A stretch of DNA of 64,000 nt from Clostridium ljungdahlii (GCF_001636845.1 NZ_LITT01000023.1:62001-126000), one strand, 5' to 3'. Positions 8,974-20,243 are shown, counted from the stretch's first letter. The notes: a model not told the origin generated them from the sequence alone. Numbers and translations: made by a program.

Positions 8974-9022
8974 ATTATAAAACTAATTAATTAGTTTGTC
9001 AATAATTAATTAGTTTTATAAT
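8974..9022 (+). promoter_or_regulatory. 20-bp perfect inverted repeat overlapping candidate pyrG promoter
   Basis: Left arm 8974-8993 (ATTATAAAACTAATTAATTA) is the exact reverse complement of right arm 9003-9022, with a 9-base loop. TTGTCA at 8996-9001 and TATAAT at 9017-9022 resemble -35 and -10 boxes with a short 15-base spacer, so the repeat would cover the promoter. No T run follows, arguing against a terminator. It may be an operator. Confidence 0.5.
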
Positions 9023-9082
9023 GTTATTTATATTTTTAAATAGTTAAATTAAAAATTGTAATACTAAAACTTTATAGGATAA

Positions 9083-10726
<1,644 letters not shown>

Positions 10727-10743
10727 TATATTTTTAAATTAAG

Positions 10744-10785
10744 AAATTGGTATGTGTTAGTGAAAACTACATATACCAATTTTTG
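10744..10785 (+). terminator. terminator of pyrG
   Basis: AAATTGGTATGTG pairs with CATATACCAATTT across a short loop, followed by TTG and mixed T-rich sequence. Confidence 0.75.
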
Positions 10786-10939
10786 TCGAAAAAATAATAT
10801 AAATAAAAGTAATATAAACAACTTTTATGAAGGATTTTAGTAATATTTATAGAAATATTAATGTATATAGTATTAAGGTATTTTAGAAAAAATAATATAC
10901 TTTATTATGAAATACTAATTTTATAAGGGGGTGAGGTTT

Positions 10940-11284
10940 ATGATATTTCAAACGAATATAAGTATTGCGGTTATAAGTCCAGAAGGGAAATGCTGTATCA
11001 AGGATTTCTCTATATTTGATACTAACAAAATTAATGAAAGTTTCACCTCTTTAAAGGTAAATTCTATAAGTAATGGGGTATTATCCTTAAAAATGAAATG
11101 TGGACTTTGTGGGAACATTCACTATTATAAATATAATATAAATAAAGTAGTTAAAAAAAATATTATAATTGGAGGATGCGAGTCGCTAGGGTTTCCTATA
11201 TTTTGTGTAGGAAATCGTAAGAGCGTAGAAGAAAAAATATTAAGGTATACTCGAGCTAATAAAAAAATATATGCTATGATATAA
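10940..11284 (+). CDS. small CxxC protein between pyrG and rho, unrecognised
   Basis: 114 residues from ATG 10940; GTG 10931 is in frame but overlaps the ribosome site AGGGGGTGAGG, which favours the ATG. A CGLCG motif (about residue 57) sits in a beta-rich context (LSLKMKCGLCGNIHYYKYNI), suggesting a single CxxC metal or disulfide site; two further cysteines follow. There is no signal peptide or membrane helix. I do not recognise a family. It is flanked by pyrG's terminator and a 180-bp spacer before rho, so it is probably transcribed alone. Confidence 0.6.
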   Translation: MIFQTNISIAVISPEGKCCIKDFSIFDTNKINESFTSLKVNSISNGVLSLKMKCGLCGNIHYYKYNINKVVKKNIIIGGCESLGFPIFCVGNRKSVEEKILRYTRANKKIYAMI

Positions 11285-11465
11285 ATTTTTTGTAATTATC
11301 AAAAATAATATAGATTAAAATATAGAAAAAGGGTATAATGTTATATGTATATAAGCATTTCTATATGGAATTTTCTTAATTAGTAATGATATTTTCAATT
11401 ATATTTTAAATGTTTCCCTAAATTTAATTGTAATATAAAATTAGACAATTGTGAGGTGTTACCTT

Positions 11466-12920
11466 TTGGATGATAAAGATATAGATAGTATGACAGTTTT
11501 GCAATTAAAACAAATTGCAAAAACTTTGGAAATAAAAAATATATCAAAATATAAAAAAAGCCAATTGATTGAGGAAATAAAAAAAGTATCTCCTGCCCAT
11601 ATCAAAAAGGGTGGTGTTATACTTAGAGAAAAAATAAGCCCTAAAGATGAAGCTGCAAATAAGCATAAAGAAGTAGAACATACTGTAAGGCATAGTGAGA
11701 ATAAAGCACAGGAAGATAGAAATGAAGAACAAAAGACAAATGGCAGCGAAAAAAGAGAAAAACTTAAAGAAATGATAAGTGAATCAGATAGTGCAAGGGG
11801 AGTACTTGAAATAATAGAAAATAATAATTATGGATTTTTAAGAGGAAAGAACTATTTAACAGGACCTGATGATATATATGTGTCTCCATCTCAGATAAGA
11901 AGATTTAATTTAAAAACAGGAGATGAAGTTTGCGGTAAAGTTAGGATTCCTAAAGAAGGGGAAAAATTTAAGGCATTATTGTATGTTGAAAAAGTAAATG
12001 GGGAGAATCCAGAAAGAGCAGTGGGAAGAAAACCTTTTGAAACACTCACCCCTGTTTATCCTGATGAAAGGATAAAGTTAGAAACCAATAGTGCTGATTT
12101 ATCTACAAGACTTATGGATATAATCTCGCCCATAGGAAAAGGACAAAGAGGAATTATAGTTGCCCCACCTAAAGCAGGTAAAACTACTCTTCTAAAAAAG
12201 ATAGCCCAAAGTATTTCAAAAAACCATCCAGGAATACAATTAATAGTTGTGCTTATAGATGAAAGACCGGAAGAAGTTACGGATATGCAAAGGTCCATAA
12301 ATGGAGAAGTTATTTATTCAACTTTTGATGAAGAACCAGAACATCATACTAAAGTTGCATATATGGTACTTGAACGTACTAAGAGAATGGTAGAACAAGG
12401 ACAGGATGTGGTAATATTATTAGATAGTATTACTAGACTTTCTAGAGCATATAATTTGACTATAACTCCTACAGGGAGGACTCTTTCAGGAGGATTAGAT
12501 CCTGGAGCATTAGTAATGCCTAAAAAGTTTTTCGGTGCGGCTAGAAATATAGAAGAAGGTGGGAGTCTTACTATACTTGCTACTGCACTTATTGAAACTG
12601 GAAGTAGAATGGATGACATGATATTTGAGGAATTTAAAGGCACTGGAAATATGGAAATACATTTGGATAGAAAACTTCAAGAAAGGAGAATATTCCCTGC
12701 TATAGATGTATACAAGTCTGGAACAAGAAGAGATGATTTACTATTTAAAAGCCAGTTAGAGAAAGAAGCAGCTTTTAATATAAGAAAAGTTATATATGAT
12801 GAGAATAATACTCAAAATGTTACAGAACAATTGATAAATTTACTTTCAAAAACTAGGAACAATTATGAATTTATGAATATTGTAAGTAAGATGAATATGA
12901 ACAAACTAGGAGAAAAGTAA
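11466..12920 (+). CDS. rho: transcription termination factor Rho
   Basis: 484 residues from TTG 11466, chosen because GTGAGGTG (11451-11458) fits as its ribosome site; GTG 11451 would overlap that site. The Rho N-terminal helical domain ([23 protein letters not shown]) is followed by an extra charged, Lys/Glu-rich linker of about 60 residues, then the cold-shock-like RNA-binding domain ([20 protein letters not shown]) and the hexameric ATPase with Walker [12 protein letters not shown], Walker B VVILLDS and the Q/R-loop region. N-terminal insertions are usual in clostridial Rho; some are Asn-rich prion-like, this one is not. Rho ends untranslated transcripts. Confidence 0.96.
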   Translation: MDDKDIDSMTVLQLKQIAKTLEIKNISKYKKSQLIEEIKKVSPAHIKKGGVILREKISPKDEAANKHKEVEHTVRHSENKAQEDRNEEQKTNGSEKREKLKEMISESDSARGVLEIIENNNYGFLRGKNYLTGPDDIYVSPSQIRRFNLKTGDEVCGKVRIPKEGEKFKALLYVEKVNGENPERAVGRKPFETLTPVYPDERIKLETNSADLSTRLMDIISPIGKGQRGIIVAPPKAGKTTLLKKIAQSISKNHPGIQLIVVLIDERPEEVTDMQRSINGEVIYSTFDEEPEHHTKVAYMVLERTKRMVEQGQDVVILLDSITRLSRAYNLTITPTGRTLSGGLDPGALVMPKKFFGAARNIEEGGSLTILATALIETGSRMDDMIFEEFKGTGNMEIHLDRKLQERRIFPAIDVYKSGTRRDDLLFKSQLEKEAAFNIRKVIYDENNTQNVTEQLINLLSKTRNNYEFMNIVSKMNMNKLGEK

Positions 12921-12927
12921 AAAATTA

Positions 12928-12963
12928 AAAACCTGTCTTTTATTTAAAAGACAGGTTTTATAA
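12928..12963. terminator. bidirectional terminator rho / rpmE
   Basis: AAAACCTGTCTTTT pairs with AAAAGACAGGTTTT; the flanking A and T tracts serve both converging genes. Confidence 0.88.
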
Positions 12964-12984
12964 TAACAATTTAGAAAAATATGT

Positions 12985-13197
12985 CTATTCTTCGATTTTT
13001 AAATTAAATTTCTTTAAGAATTTATCTACTCTTCCACCAGCATCAATAGCTTTTTGTTTACCAGTGTAGAATGGATGGCATTTAGAACATATTTCCACTT
13101 TTAACTCTTTTTGTGTTGAACCAGTTGTAAAAGTGTTTCCACATGCACACTTAACTACCGCATCATGATAGTATTCTGGATGTATGCCGTTTTTCAT
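12985..13197 (-). CDS. rpmE: 50S ribosomal protein L31
   Basis: 70 residues from the ATG at 13197 (minus strand), preceded by AGAGGTGA; an upstream in-frame start would lack a ribosome site. KCACGNTF and [13 protein letters not shown] provide the cysteines of the zinc-ribbon (C+) form of L31. C+ L31 is a zinc store that Zur-controlled C- paralogues can replace; no paralogue lies nearby. The rho-rpmE neighbourhood is the classical Firmicute arrangement, here convergent. Confidence 0.96.
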   Translation of the reverse strand: MKNGIHPEYYHDAVVKCACGNTFTTGSTQKELKVEICSKCHPFYTGKQKAIDAGGRVDKFLKKFNLKIEE

Positions 13198-13369
13198 ATT
13201 AGTCACCTCTTTCAAATTTAAATAACAAAACTCTAATTTTAACTTCTGTATTATAACATAGGCATATGGGTAAGTCAATAAAGTCCAATTTTTTACAATA
13301 TAGAATAATGTGATTTAATGTATAGCTTATGTTAAAATGTATTTATTCCATTTAATACGAGGTGATACA

Positions 13370-14422
13370 ATGTCAAGAAAAACATCAGTTGGAGGTCAGG
13401 CTGTGATAGAAGGTGTTATGATGAGGGGAAGTCATGGCATGGCTACTGCTGTTAGAAAACCAGATGGCGAGATTGTTGTAAATAGAGAGGACAGTATATC
13501 TTATACTAAAAGAAATAGATTTTTAGGACTGCCGGTGATAAGGGGATTTGTATCTTTAATAGAAGCTATGGTAATGGGGATAAGTACACTTAATTATTCT
13601 GCTTCCTTTTTTGATGATGAAGAGGAGCCTACTAAGTTTGACAAGTGTTTTAGAAATATATTTAAGGAAAAAAGTGATAATGTACTTATGGGAGTTACTA
13701 TTTTTATATCGCTTGGAATAGCTGTACTCCTATTTTTCATATTTCCTACTTTTGCAGCAAATATATTTAAAAAGTTTGGAGTGCATGGAAGTGTACAGCT
13801 CAATATGATTGAAGGTATAATCAGGGTAATTATATTTTTAGGTTATATATTCTTAATAGGTAATATGTCTGATATAAGTAGAGTATTTCAGTATCATGGT
13901 GCAGAACACAAGACTATTTTCTGTTATGAAAATGAAGAGGAACTTACTCCTGAGAAGGCTAAAAAATTTAAAAGGCTTCATCCAAGGTGCGGCACAAATT
14001 TTTTGTTCTTAGTTATGATAGTCAGTATAATACTTTTTTCTTTAACTGGCTGGGGTAATATTTTGCAAAGAATTTTATACAGGGTAATTCTACTGCCTTT
14101 GGTTTCTGGAGTCACCTATGAAATTATAAGGTGGATGGGTAGAAGCAATAGTTATTTTTCAAATGTGCTTGCCTATCCCGGACTCATGCTGCAAAAGCTT
14201 ACCACAAGAGAGCCGGATTATAGCCAACTGGAAGTAGCAATTATAGCTCTAAAGTATGCGGAAGGAATTGAAAAAGAAAGAGAAGAAAGCAGATATAGTG
14301 AAAGTGGAGAGATAAAGAGAGTTGTGGAATTGGATAAGGATGGAAACGAAATAGTAAAAGGCGAACACAATGAAGATTGTGAAGAAAACTTAATGAAAGC
14401 AGAGAATTCTTATGAAAAGTAG
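13370..14422 (+). CDS. DUF1385 membrane protein (YqhQ-like)
   Basis: 350 residues from ATG 13370, preceded by CGAGGTGATAC; upstream in-frame ATG 13337 lacks a ribosome site. It opens with the family signature SVGGQAVIEGVMMRGSHGMATAVR and has about four membrane helices (about 100-120, 145-165, 205-230, 235-255) with the conserved FQYHGAEHKTIFCYE and HPRCGTNFLFLV blocks between them. The biochemical function is unknown. It is the first gene of a conserved clostridial trio with prmC (11-bp overlap) and prfA, so it is cotranscribed with translation-termination genes. The C-terminal tail (from about 300) is acidic and probably cytosolic. Confidence 0.9.
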   Translation: MSRKTSVGGQAVIEGVMMRGSHGMATAVRKPDGEIVVNREDSISYTKRNRFLGLPVIRGFVSLIEAMVMGISTLNYSASFFDDEEEPTKFDKCFRNIFKEKSDNVLMGVTIFISLGIAVLLFFIFPTFAANIFKKFGVHGSVQLNMIEGIIRVIIFLGYIFLIGNMSDISRVFQYHGAEHKTIFCYENEEELTPEKAKKFKRLHPRCGTNFLFLVMIVSIILFSLTGWGNILQRILYRVILLPLVSGVTYEIIRWMGRSNSYFSNVLAYPGLMLQKLTTREPDYSQLEVAIIALKYAEGIEKEREESRYSESGEIKRVVELDKDGNEIVKGEHNEDCEENLMKAENSYEK

Positions 14423-15275
14423 AGGAAGAAGTATAAGAGAGCTTTTAGCAAAAGGGTATGAAGTTTTAAAAAATAGAGAAATAGAAAGCTATGCTTTGGA
14501 TGCACAACTCCTTTTGGGAAAAGTACTAAACAAGGACAGATTATTTATGCTTATAAACGGTGATTATGAAGTCACAGAAAAAGAAACTGAAGAATACTAT
14601 AAGTACTTAAAATTAAGAGAGAATAAAATGCCTGTAAAATATATATTAGGGCATTGTGAATTTATGGGCATTGATTTCATAGTGAAACCTGGGGTGTTAA
14701 TCCCTAGGCCTGATACTGAGACTTTAGTAGAGCAAGCATTGATTCAAATAAAGCATAATAATTTTCATAATATATGTGATGTATGTTGTGGAACAGGGAT
14801 TATTGGAATATCTATTGCTAAACTTATAGAAGGTATAAATGTAAAATGCTGCGATATATCCTCTACAGCTTGTGAGGTTACGACAGAAAATATAAGAAGA
14901 TTTTCCTTAGAGGAAAAAGTTCAGGTAATTAAGAGTAATTTAATGGAATATTATATTCAAAATGAGGTAAAATTTCATATGATTGTATCTAATCCACCAT
15001 ATATAAAAGAAAGCAGTATACCTACGTTAATGGAAGATGTGAAAAACTATGAACCTAGGGAAGCACTTTCTGGAGGCAAAGATGGATTAGAATTTTATAG
15101 AAAAATAACTAAAGAGAGTTTGAAGGTTTTAGAAAGCAATGGAATTATTATGTTTGAAATAGGCTATGACCAAAGAGAGTCAGTTTCAGACATATTAGCG
15201 CAAAACGGATTTAAAAATATAATGTGTATAAAAGATTTAGCAGGGAAAGATAGGGTGATTAAAGGAGTGTTATAA
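14412..15275 (+). CDS. prmC: release factor glutamine methyltransferase PrmC
   Basis: 287 residues. An N-terminal helical recognition domain precedes a class I SAM methyltransferase fold with CCGTGIIG at 125-132 and the catalytic NPPY at 194-197. PrmC N5-methylates the glutamine of the GGQ motif in RF1 and RF2, both of which are encoded in this window (15336 and 47763). Its start overlaps the DUF1385 gene by 11 bases, and prfA follows 60 bases later. Confidence 0.95.
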   Translation: MKSRGRSIRELLAKGYEVLKNREIESYALDAQLLLGKVLNKDRLFMLINGDYEVTEKETEEYYKYLKLRENKMPVKYILGHCEFMGIDFIVKPGVLIPRPDTETLVEQALIQIKHNNFHNICDVCCGTGIIGISIAKLIEGINVKCCDISSTACEVTTENIRRFSLEEKVQVIKSNLMEYYIQNEVKFHMIVSNPPYIKESSIPTLMEDVKNYEPREALSGGKDGLEFYRKITKESLKVLESNGIIMFEIGYDQRESVSDILAQNGFKNIMCIKDLAGKDRVIKGVL

Positions 15276-15335
15276 ATAAAAATGTTATGATATAATAATA
15301 TATTGTGAAAATATTTATACGGAGTGATAAAAATT

Positions 15336-16409
15336 ATGTTAGAAAGACTTAATTTTATAGAAAATAAGTATGAAGAGTTATCTATTAAGATAAGTGACCC
15401 GCAAGTTATGGCAGACCAAAAAGAGTGGCAAAAGTTATGCAAAGAAAATGCAGAGTTAGAGGAAATAGTTACAAAATACAGAGAATATAAAAAAGCTCAG
15501 CAGGAGCTGGAAGACAACAAAGAAATGCTTAAGGAAGAAACAGATAGGGAAATGAAGGAAATGGAACAAGAAGAAATAAAAAGGCTTACAGAAGTTATAG
15601 AAGAAAGTGAAAATGATCTAAGAGTACTCCTTCTTCCTAGAGACCCAAATGATGATAAAAATGTATTTGTGGAAATTAGAGCAGGAGCAGGAGGAGAAGA
15701 AGCGGCTTTATTTGCTTCAAATCTCACTAGAATGTATACAAGATATGCAGAACGCCAGGCATGGAATATAGAGACTATGAGTATAAATGCCACAGATATA
15801 GGTGGATTTAAAGAAATTGTATTCATGGTAAAGGGAAAGGGAGCCTATAGCAGATTAAAGTATGAAAGTGGGACTCATAGAGTACAGAGAGTGCCAGATA
15901 CCGAGTCAAGTGGAAGAATTCACACTTCAACGGCTACAGTAGCGGTACTACCGGAAGTTGATGATGTAGATGTAGTTATAAATCCAAATGATATAAGAAT
16001 AGATGTATTTAGAGCATCAGGCCATGGAGGACAATGTGTAAATACTACTGACTCAGCAGTTAGAATTACCCATTTACCTACGGGGCTTGTAGTATCCTGT
16101 CAGGACGAAAAATCCCAACTTAAAAATAAGGAAAAAGGCATGAAAGTGTTGAAATCCAGACTTTATGAAAGGGCAGAGAAAGAAAGAAGTGCCAGTATAG
16201 CTGAGGATAGAAAAAGTCAGGTTGGAACAGGAGATAGAAGTGAGAGAATAAGGACTTATAACTATCCACAGGGTAGGGTTACAGATCATAGAATAGGATT
16301 AACTTTATATAAATTAGATTCATTTTTAGATGGAAATATAGATGAAGTAATAGATGCACTTATAACTGCAGATCAGGCAGAAAAAATGAAGGAAATGGGA
16401 AACGATTGA
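15336..16409 (+). CDS. prfA: peptide chain release factor 1
   Basis: 357 residues from ATG 15336; CGGAGTGA (15320-15327) is its ribosome site and overlaps the in-frame GTG 15324, which is therefore not used. The tripeptide codon reader is PDT at 187-189 (PxT of RF1) and the catalytic GGQ is at 231-233. RF1 reads UAA and UAG. Third gene of the DUF1385-prmC-prfA operon. Confidence 0.97.
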   Translation: MLERLNFIENKYEELSIKISDPQVMADQKEWQKLCKENAELEEIVTKYREYKKAQQELEDNKEMLKEETDREMKEMEQEEIKRLTEVIEESENDLRVLLLPRDPNDDKNVFVEIRAGAGGEEAALFASNLTRMYTRYAERQAWNIETMSINATDIGGFKEIVFMVKGKGAYSRLKYESGTHRVQRVPDTESSGRIHTSTATVAVLPEVDDVDVVINPNDIRIDVFRASGHGGQCVNTTDSAVRITHLPTGLVVSCQDEKSQLKNKEKGMKVLKSRLYERAEKERSASIAEDRKSQVGTGDRSERIRTYNYPQGRVTDHRIGLTLYKLDSFLDGNIDEVIDALITADQAEKMKEMGND

Positions 16410-16432
16410 TAGTAAGTGTAATGAAAATGAGA

Positions 16433-16473
16433 GAGGAGTTGAAAAACCGTTAAGTGCTATCTAACGGGGAAGT
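16433..16473 (+). promoter_or_regulatory. ribosome site, small hairpin, start codon
   Basis: GAGGAG (16433-16438) is followed by an inverted repeat CCGTTA (16447-16452) / TAACGG (16462-16467) and then ATG 16474. With the stem folded, 8 + 6 bases separate site and start, the same as before the DUF1934 gene. A second purine run GGGGAAG (16466-16472) partly inside the stem could also act as the site but is very close to the ATG. Confidence 0.45.
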
Positions 16474-17100
16474 ATGAACATAGATAAAGCCATTAGAAAG
16501 CAAAAAAAATCTTACAAGATATTTATGCTGTCTATGTGCTTTATTTTTTGTGTAATGCCTACAGCTCTTATTTTAGCCAGAAAATTTAATATATTTTATA
16601 TAATTTACTTAATAGTCCTAGAAATGCTTATTTTTCTAGCTGTTGTTATTAGAATCAATAATGAATTTTTAAAATTTAGTTATGATGGATATAAGTTAAA
16701 ATTAAAAATGGGGATTAGAAGGGCTAAATTAAGTATAATATGTGACAAAATTGTTTTGGTACATGTAGAAAATTATATTTCAAAGTACAGAGACAACCCC
16801 AATTTTAGAATAATCATTTTATCAACTTCCAAGTTTAGAAATGACAGGATGATATTGGTACATAAAGAATTTTTGAAAAGACATTCTTATGTAGCACATC
16901 AGTATAATAAAATGAAAATTTTGCATCCTGAAAATACCTTTTACTATACTATAATAAAAAGAGGGGAATTGAACAAATATCCTCTTCTGGACACTATTTA
17001 TAAGAGTTGTGTTTATGCCCACTTTACTGAGGAAACCATTGAAAGAATAAAATATTATAGAGAAAACTCAGAAAATTACATTGATAATAAGAAAAAATAA
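16474..17100 (+). CDS. two-TM membrane protein, unrecognised
   Basis: 208 residues. Two adjacent hydrophobic helices (about 15-35 and 40-62) are followed by a basic cytosolic domain of about 140 residues with alternating strands (ISKYRDNPNFRIIILSTSKFRN) resembling a PH-like or bacterial-PH/DUF304-type membrane protein in layout; I cannot confirm that assignment. It sits 64 bp after prfA with no visible terminator between, so it may be read from the same transcript, but with the unusual ribosome site noted above. Confidence 0.65.
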   Translation: MNIDKAIRKQKKSYKIFMLSMCFIFCVMPTALILARKFNIFYIIYLIVLEMLIFLAVVIRINNEFLKFSYDGYKLKLKMGIRRAKLSIICDKIVLVHVENYISKYRDNPNFRIIILSTSKFRNDRMILVHKEFLKRHSYVAHQYNKMKILHPENTFYYTIIKRGELNKYPLLDTIYKSCVYAHFTEETIERIKYYRENSENYIDNKKK

Positions 17101-17168
17101 AATGTATTCATATATTGAAGAGTCTTAAAATAAACATGATATATAAATAATAATATAAGGTGATTTTT

Positions 17169-17891
17169 TTGAATGCAAATATAACTTGTATAGTTATAAT
17201 AGGAAGCATAGTGTCACTTGTAGGAACAATGATAGGAGCTTCCCTTGGTGTAATAGTGAGAGAACCCTCTAATAAGTTACTAGGTGCTATAATAGGATTT
17301 GCAGGTGGAATTATGCTGTCTGTAGTAGTATTTGACTTGATTCCTGAATCTATGAACAAATGGAGTTTTATTTTTACTATAGTATTTGTAGTTTTAGGAG
17401 CTGGTCTTATTGCCATAATTGATTCTAAGGTAGACATAGGCAGCACTAACAAACATCTAAAAATTGCGTTTATGGCTTCTTTGGGGCTTATGATTCACAA
17501 TTTTCCAGAAGGCATAATAATGGGATGCGGGTTTGCAGCAGGAGGAACTCTTGGAATAAAGATGAGCATCATAATTGCAATTCATGATATACCAGAGGGA
17601 ATTGCTGTGTCAGCACCACTTATGGCATCTAAGGTAAAAGTTTCAAGGATACTTTTATATGCTTTCATTACAGCTTTTCCGACTGCCATAGGTACTTTTG
17701 CAGGTGTTTACATAGCTAATATTTCTAAAAATGTATTGGGAGCATGTTTATCTGTTGCATCTGGAATAATGCTGTATGTGGTATGCGGAGAGATGATACC
17801 AGAATCCTCAAAACTATGGGATGGTATTACAAGTACACTTGGAACTTTATGTGGAATTGTTTTAGGACTTGTAATAGTACAGGCATTTTAG
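17169..17891 (+). CDS. ZIP family metal transporter
   Basis: 240 residues from TTG 17169 (AAGGTGA six bases before; GTG 17160 overlaps that site). Eight membrane helices are expected. The two metal-binding helices carry HNFPEGI and HDIPEGIAV, the paired signature of ZIP importers for zinc, iron or manganese. The GASLG and GGIMLSVVVFDLIPES blocks are also typical of ZupT/GufA-like members. The metal cannot be assigned from sequence. Confidence 0.92.
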   Translation: MNANITCIVIIGSIVSLVGTMIGASLGVIVREPSNKLLGAIIGFAGGIMLSVVVFDLIPESMNKWSFIFTIVFVVLGAGLIAIIDSKVDIGSTNKHLKIAFMASLGLMIHNFPEGIIMGCGFAAGGTLGIKMSIIIAIHDIPEGIAVSAPLMASKVKVSRILLYAFITAFPTAIGTFAGVYIANISKNVLGACLSVASGIMLYVVCGEMIPESSKLWDGITSTLGTLCGIVLGLVIVQAF

Positions 17892-17924
17892 ATTCATATA
17901 ATTTAAAATATGAATTATTGTTTT

Positions 17925-17986
17925 TAGGTATTTGAAAGAAAATAACAAGTCAAAAATACGACGGATATTTTTTTGGAAATGCCTTA
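17925..17986. repeat. dispersed palindromic repeat, copy A
   Basis: TAGGTATTTGAAAGAAAATAACAAGTC... to GGAAATGCCTTA: an imperfect inverted repeat between the ZIP gene and tsaC. Its left arm matches, over about 30 bases, the reverse complement of the right arm of the copy at 20146-20217. Confidence 0.75.
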
Positions 17987-18006
17987 ATGTAAAGGTGGAA
18001 TGTTAT

Positions 18007-19059
18007 ATGAACACAAAAGTGAAAATCGTAGATAAAGAAAACTTAGATAGGGGTATTGTTGAAGAAGCAGGGAAAGTCATAAAAGATGGTGGACTTGTGG
18101 CTTTCCCTACTGAAACTGTATATGGTCTTGGAGCAAATGCCCTCAATCCTGCTGCAGTAAAGAAAATATTTGAAGCTAAGGGAAGACCACAGGATAATCC
18201 TTTGATTGTACATATATCTGATATAGAAGACATAAAAGAGCTGGTAGTTGATGTCCCTGAAATAGCTAAGAAACTTATGAAGAAATTTTGGCCAGGTCCC
18301 ATGACTATAATTCTTCCTAAATCACAAATTATACCAGATATCACCAGTGCATCTCTTCCAAGTATAGGAATTAGAATGCCATCTAATATAATAGCTAGAG
18401 AGCTAATAAGAACATCAAAAGTTCCAATTGCGGCACCTTCCGCAAATATATCTGGAAGGCCTAGTCCTACGGATGTAGAAAGATGTATAGAAGATTTAAA
18501 TGGAAAAATTGATTTTATATTAGGCGGGGATATGTGTGAAGTTGGAGTAGAATCAACAATAATAGACTGTACAGTAACTCCTGCTTGTGTACTTAGACCT
18601 GGAGGAATAACTCTAGAGGCATTAAAAGAGATAGATGATAGTATATATATTGATCCTGCAGTAATGAAAAAGCCAGATAAAAATTTAAGACCTAAAGCTC
18701 CAGGAATGAAGTATAGGCACTATGCTCCAAAGGCACCCCTCAAAATAGTTAAGGGAGATTTAAAAAAAACTATTGAAAAAATCAACGAAATGGTGCAAAA
18801 TTATATAGGTGAAAATAAAGTAGTAGGTATACTTGCTACAGATGAAACAAAAGATTTTTATAAAAATGGATTAGTAATATCACTGGGAAGTAGAAATAAT
18901 ATGATTAGTGTATCTAAAAATTTATTTGAGACATTAAGAAGCTTTGACGACAAAAATGTAGATATTATAATAGCTGAAGCTTTTGATGAGAATGGAATAG
19001 GGACAGCTGTGATGAATAGATTAAATAAATCTGCTGGATTTGATATTATAATGGTGTAA
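18007..19059 (+). CDS. tsaC: threonylcarbamoyl-AMP synthase (Sua5/YrdC type)
   Basis: 350 residues from ATG 18007 (ribosome site AAAGGTGG). The YrdC domain (1 to about 210) shows the substrate-site motifs GGLVAFPTETVYGLGANA, KGRPQDNPLIVH and APSANISGRPSPT. A linker and a C-terminal Sua5 domain (about 225-350) make it the long form found in Firmicutes. It makes threonylcarbamoyl-AMP from threonine, bicarbonate and ATP, the first step of t6A37 in ANN-reading tRNAs. Followed by ywlE, as in Bacillus. Confidence 0.95.
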   Translation: MNTKVKIVDKENLDRGIVEEAGKVIKDGGLVAFPTETVYGLGANALNPAAVKKIFEAKGRPQDNPLIVHISDIEDIKELVVDVPEIAKKLMKKFWPGPMTIILPKSQIIPDITSASLPSIGIRMPSNIIARELIRTSKVPIAAPSANISGRPSPTDVERCIEDLNGKIDFILGGDMCEVGVESTIIDCTVTPACVLRPGGITLEALKEIDDSIYIDPAVMKKPDKNLRPKAPGMKYRHYAPKAPLKIVKGDLKKTIEKINEMVQNYIGENKVVGILATDETKDFYKNGLVISLGSRNNMISVSKNLFETLRSFDDKNVDIIIAEAFDENGIGTAVMNRLNKSAGFDIIMV

Positions 19060-19111
19060 TTTTTAAAATGTGAAAGTTTAAACGCAGGATTTTTAGGAGG
19101 CTTTTTAATCT

Positions 19112-19570
19112 ATGAAAAATATATTATTTGTTTGTACAGGTAATACCTGTAGAAGTTGTATGGCAGAGGCAATATTTAATTATTTATGTGATATAGAACA
19201 TATAAAAGCTATTTCAGCAGGAGTTGCAGTAGTAGAGGACAGCGTAACTTCTAAAAATTCTGCAGAGGTAGTCAAACAAAATATTAACTTGGATATAAGC
19301 AGCAGGAAAGCCGTTCAGATAAATGAAGATGTGGTAAGAAAATCAATGCTTGTTTTAACTATGACAGGTTATATAAGAGATATCATAAAGAAGGATTTTC
19401 CTGAATTTAAGAATAAGGTATATACTTTAAATGAATTTGTTTCTTTAGAGCAGGATATAACGGATCCTTTTGGAAAAGATATAGAAGAATACAGATATAC
19501 TTATAAACAATTAAAAAATGGTATTTTATTATTAATTAACAAATTAAAGGAAGATAGAGACATTAATTAG
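19112..19570 (+). CDS. ywlE: LMW-PTP family protein, probable arginine phosphatase
   Basis: 152 residues. The active-site loop is C8-TGNTC-R14-S, with general acid D118 in DPF. Thr12 in the loop matches the residue (Thr11 in B. subtilis YwlE) that distinguishes protein-arginine phosphatases from tyrosine phosphatases, which have Ile there. With the tsaC-ywlE-rpiB-upp gene order this favours YwlE, which reverses McsB arginine phosphorylation. The partner kinase is not in this window. A terminator hairpin overlaps the 3' end of the gene. Confidence 0.85.
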   Translation: MKNILFVCTGNTCRSCMAEAIFNYLCDIEHIKAISAGVAVVEDSVTSKNSAEVVKQNINLDISSRKAVQINEDVVRKSMLVLTMTGYIRDIIKKDFPEFKNKVYTLNEFVSLEQDITDPFGKDIEEYRYTYKQLKNGILLLINKLKEDRDIN

Positions 19571-19592
19571 ATGTTAGTATCTTCTTTTTTTG
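19550..19592 (+). terminator. terminator overlapping the ywlE stop codon
   Basis: GAAGATA near 19550 pairs with TATCTTC near 19579-19585, extended by inner CAT/ATG pairing, and is followed by a run of seven T. The stem begins inside the last codons of ywlE. Confidence 0.6.
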
Positions 19593-19671
19593 CGGAATTG
19601 CCTTTGAAAAATTGATTTAACTTAATAATATATGATTTAAATAAAATATTATAACTTTGGAGGTATTTTTT

Positions 19672-20121
19672 ATGAAAATTGCTTTAGGCAGTGACCATGC
19701 TGGATTTCCTTTAAAAAAAGAAGTGATGGAGCACTTACAGGATAAAAATATAGAATTCAAAGATTTTGGAACTTTTTCAGAATCCTCCTGTGATTATCCT
19801 GATTATGCACTAAAAGTTGGGGAAGAGGTTGTGAGCAAGAATTATGACGTTGGGATACTTATATGTGGAACTGGTATTGGTATAAGTATAGCTGCAAACA
19901 AGATACCTGGTGTAAGGGCAGCACTTTGCAGTGATACTTTTAGTGCCCATGCGTGTAGAGAACATAATAATGCTAATATACTAACTATGGGACAGAGAGT
20001 TGTGGGAGTAGGACTTGCTATTGATATAGTTGATACTTTTCTATCTGCTAAATTTCAAGGAGACAGGCACCAAAGAAGGATAGATAAAATTACAGAAATA
20101 GAGAAAAAATATAGTAAATAA
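19672..20121 (+). CDS. rpiB: ribose-5-phosphate isomerase B
   Basis: 149 residues from ATG 19672, preceded by GGAGG. Family landmarks: GSDHAGFPLKKE, GILICGTGIGISIAANK with the catalytic cysteine, REHNNANILTMGQR and a C-terminal HQRRIDKI. It interconverts ribose-5-phosphate and ribulose-5-phosphate. Its place before upp links pentose phosphates (PRPP supply) to pyrimidine salvage. Confidence 0.95.
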   Translation: MKIALGSDHAGFPLKKEVMEHLQDKNIEFKDFGTFSESSCDYPDYALKVGEEVVSKNYDVGILICGTGIGISIAANKIPGVRAALCSDTFSAHACREHNNANILTMGQRVVGVGLAIDIVDTFLSAKFQGDRHQRRIDKITEIEKKYSK

Positions 20122-20145
20122 ATATTATATAGTTAAAGTTGATAT

Positions 20146-20217
20146 TAGGCGTTTTCAAAGAAATAACTAGTCAGTATGCTAGCATCTTTGACTTGTTATT
20201 TTCTTTCAAATACCTTA
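20146..20217. repeat. dispersed palindromic repeat, copy B (longest)
   Basis: TAGGCGTTTTCAAAGAAATAACTAGTCA pairs imperfectly with TGACTTGTTATTTTCTTTCAAATACCTTA around a GTATGCTAGCAT centre. It lies between rpiB and upp, ending 14 bases before the upp ribosome site, so it would form a strong hairpin in the mRNA leader. Confidence 0.8.
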
Positions 20218-20243
20218 TGAAATGAAAAATAGGAGGAATATAT

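Noticed and set aside
11544..11732. Asn-rich prion-like domain in Rho, as in C. botulinum
   Set aside because: The insert here is Lys/Glu rich with few Asn or Gln, so a prion-like property is not supported.
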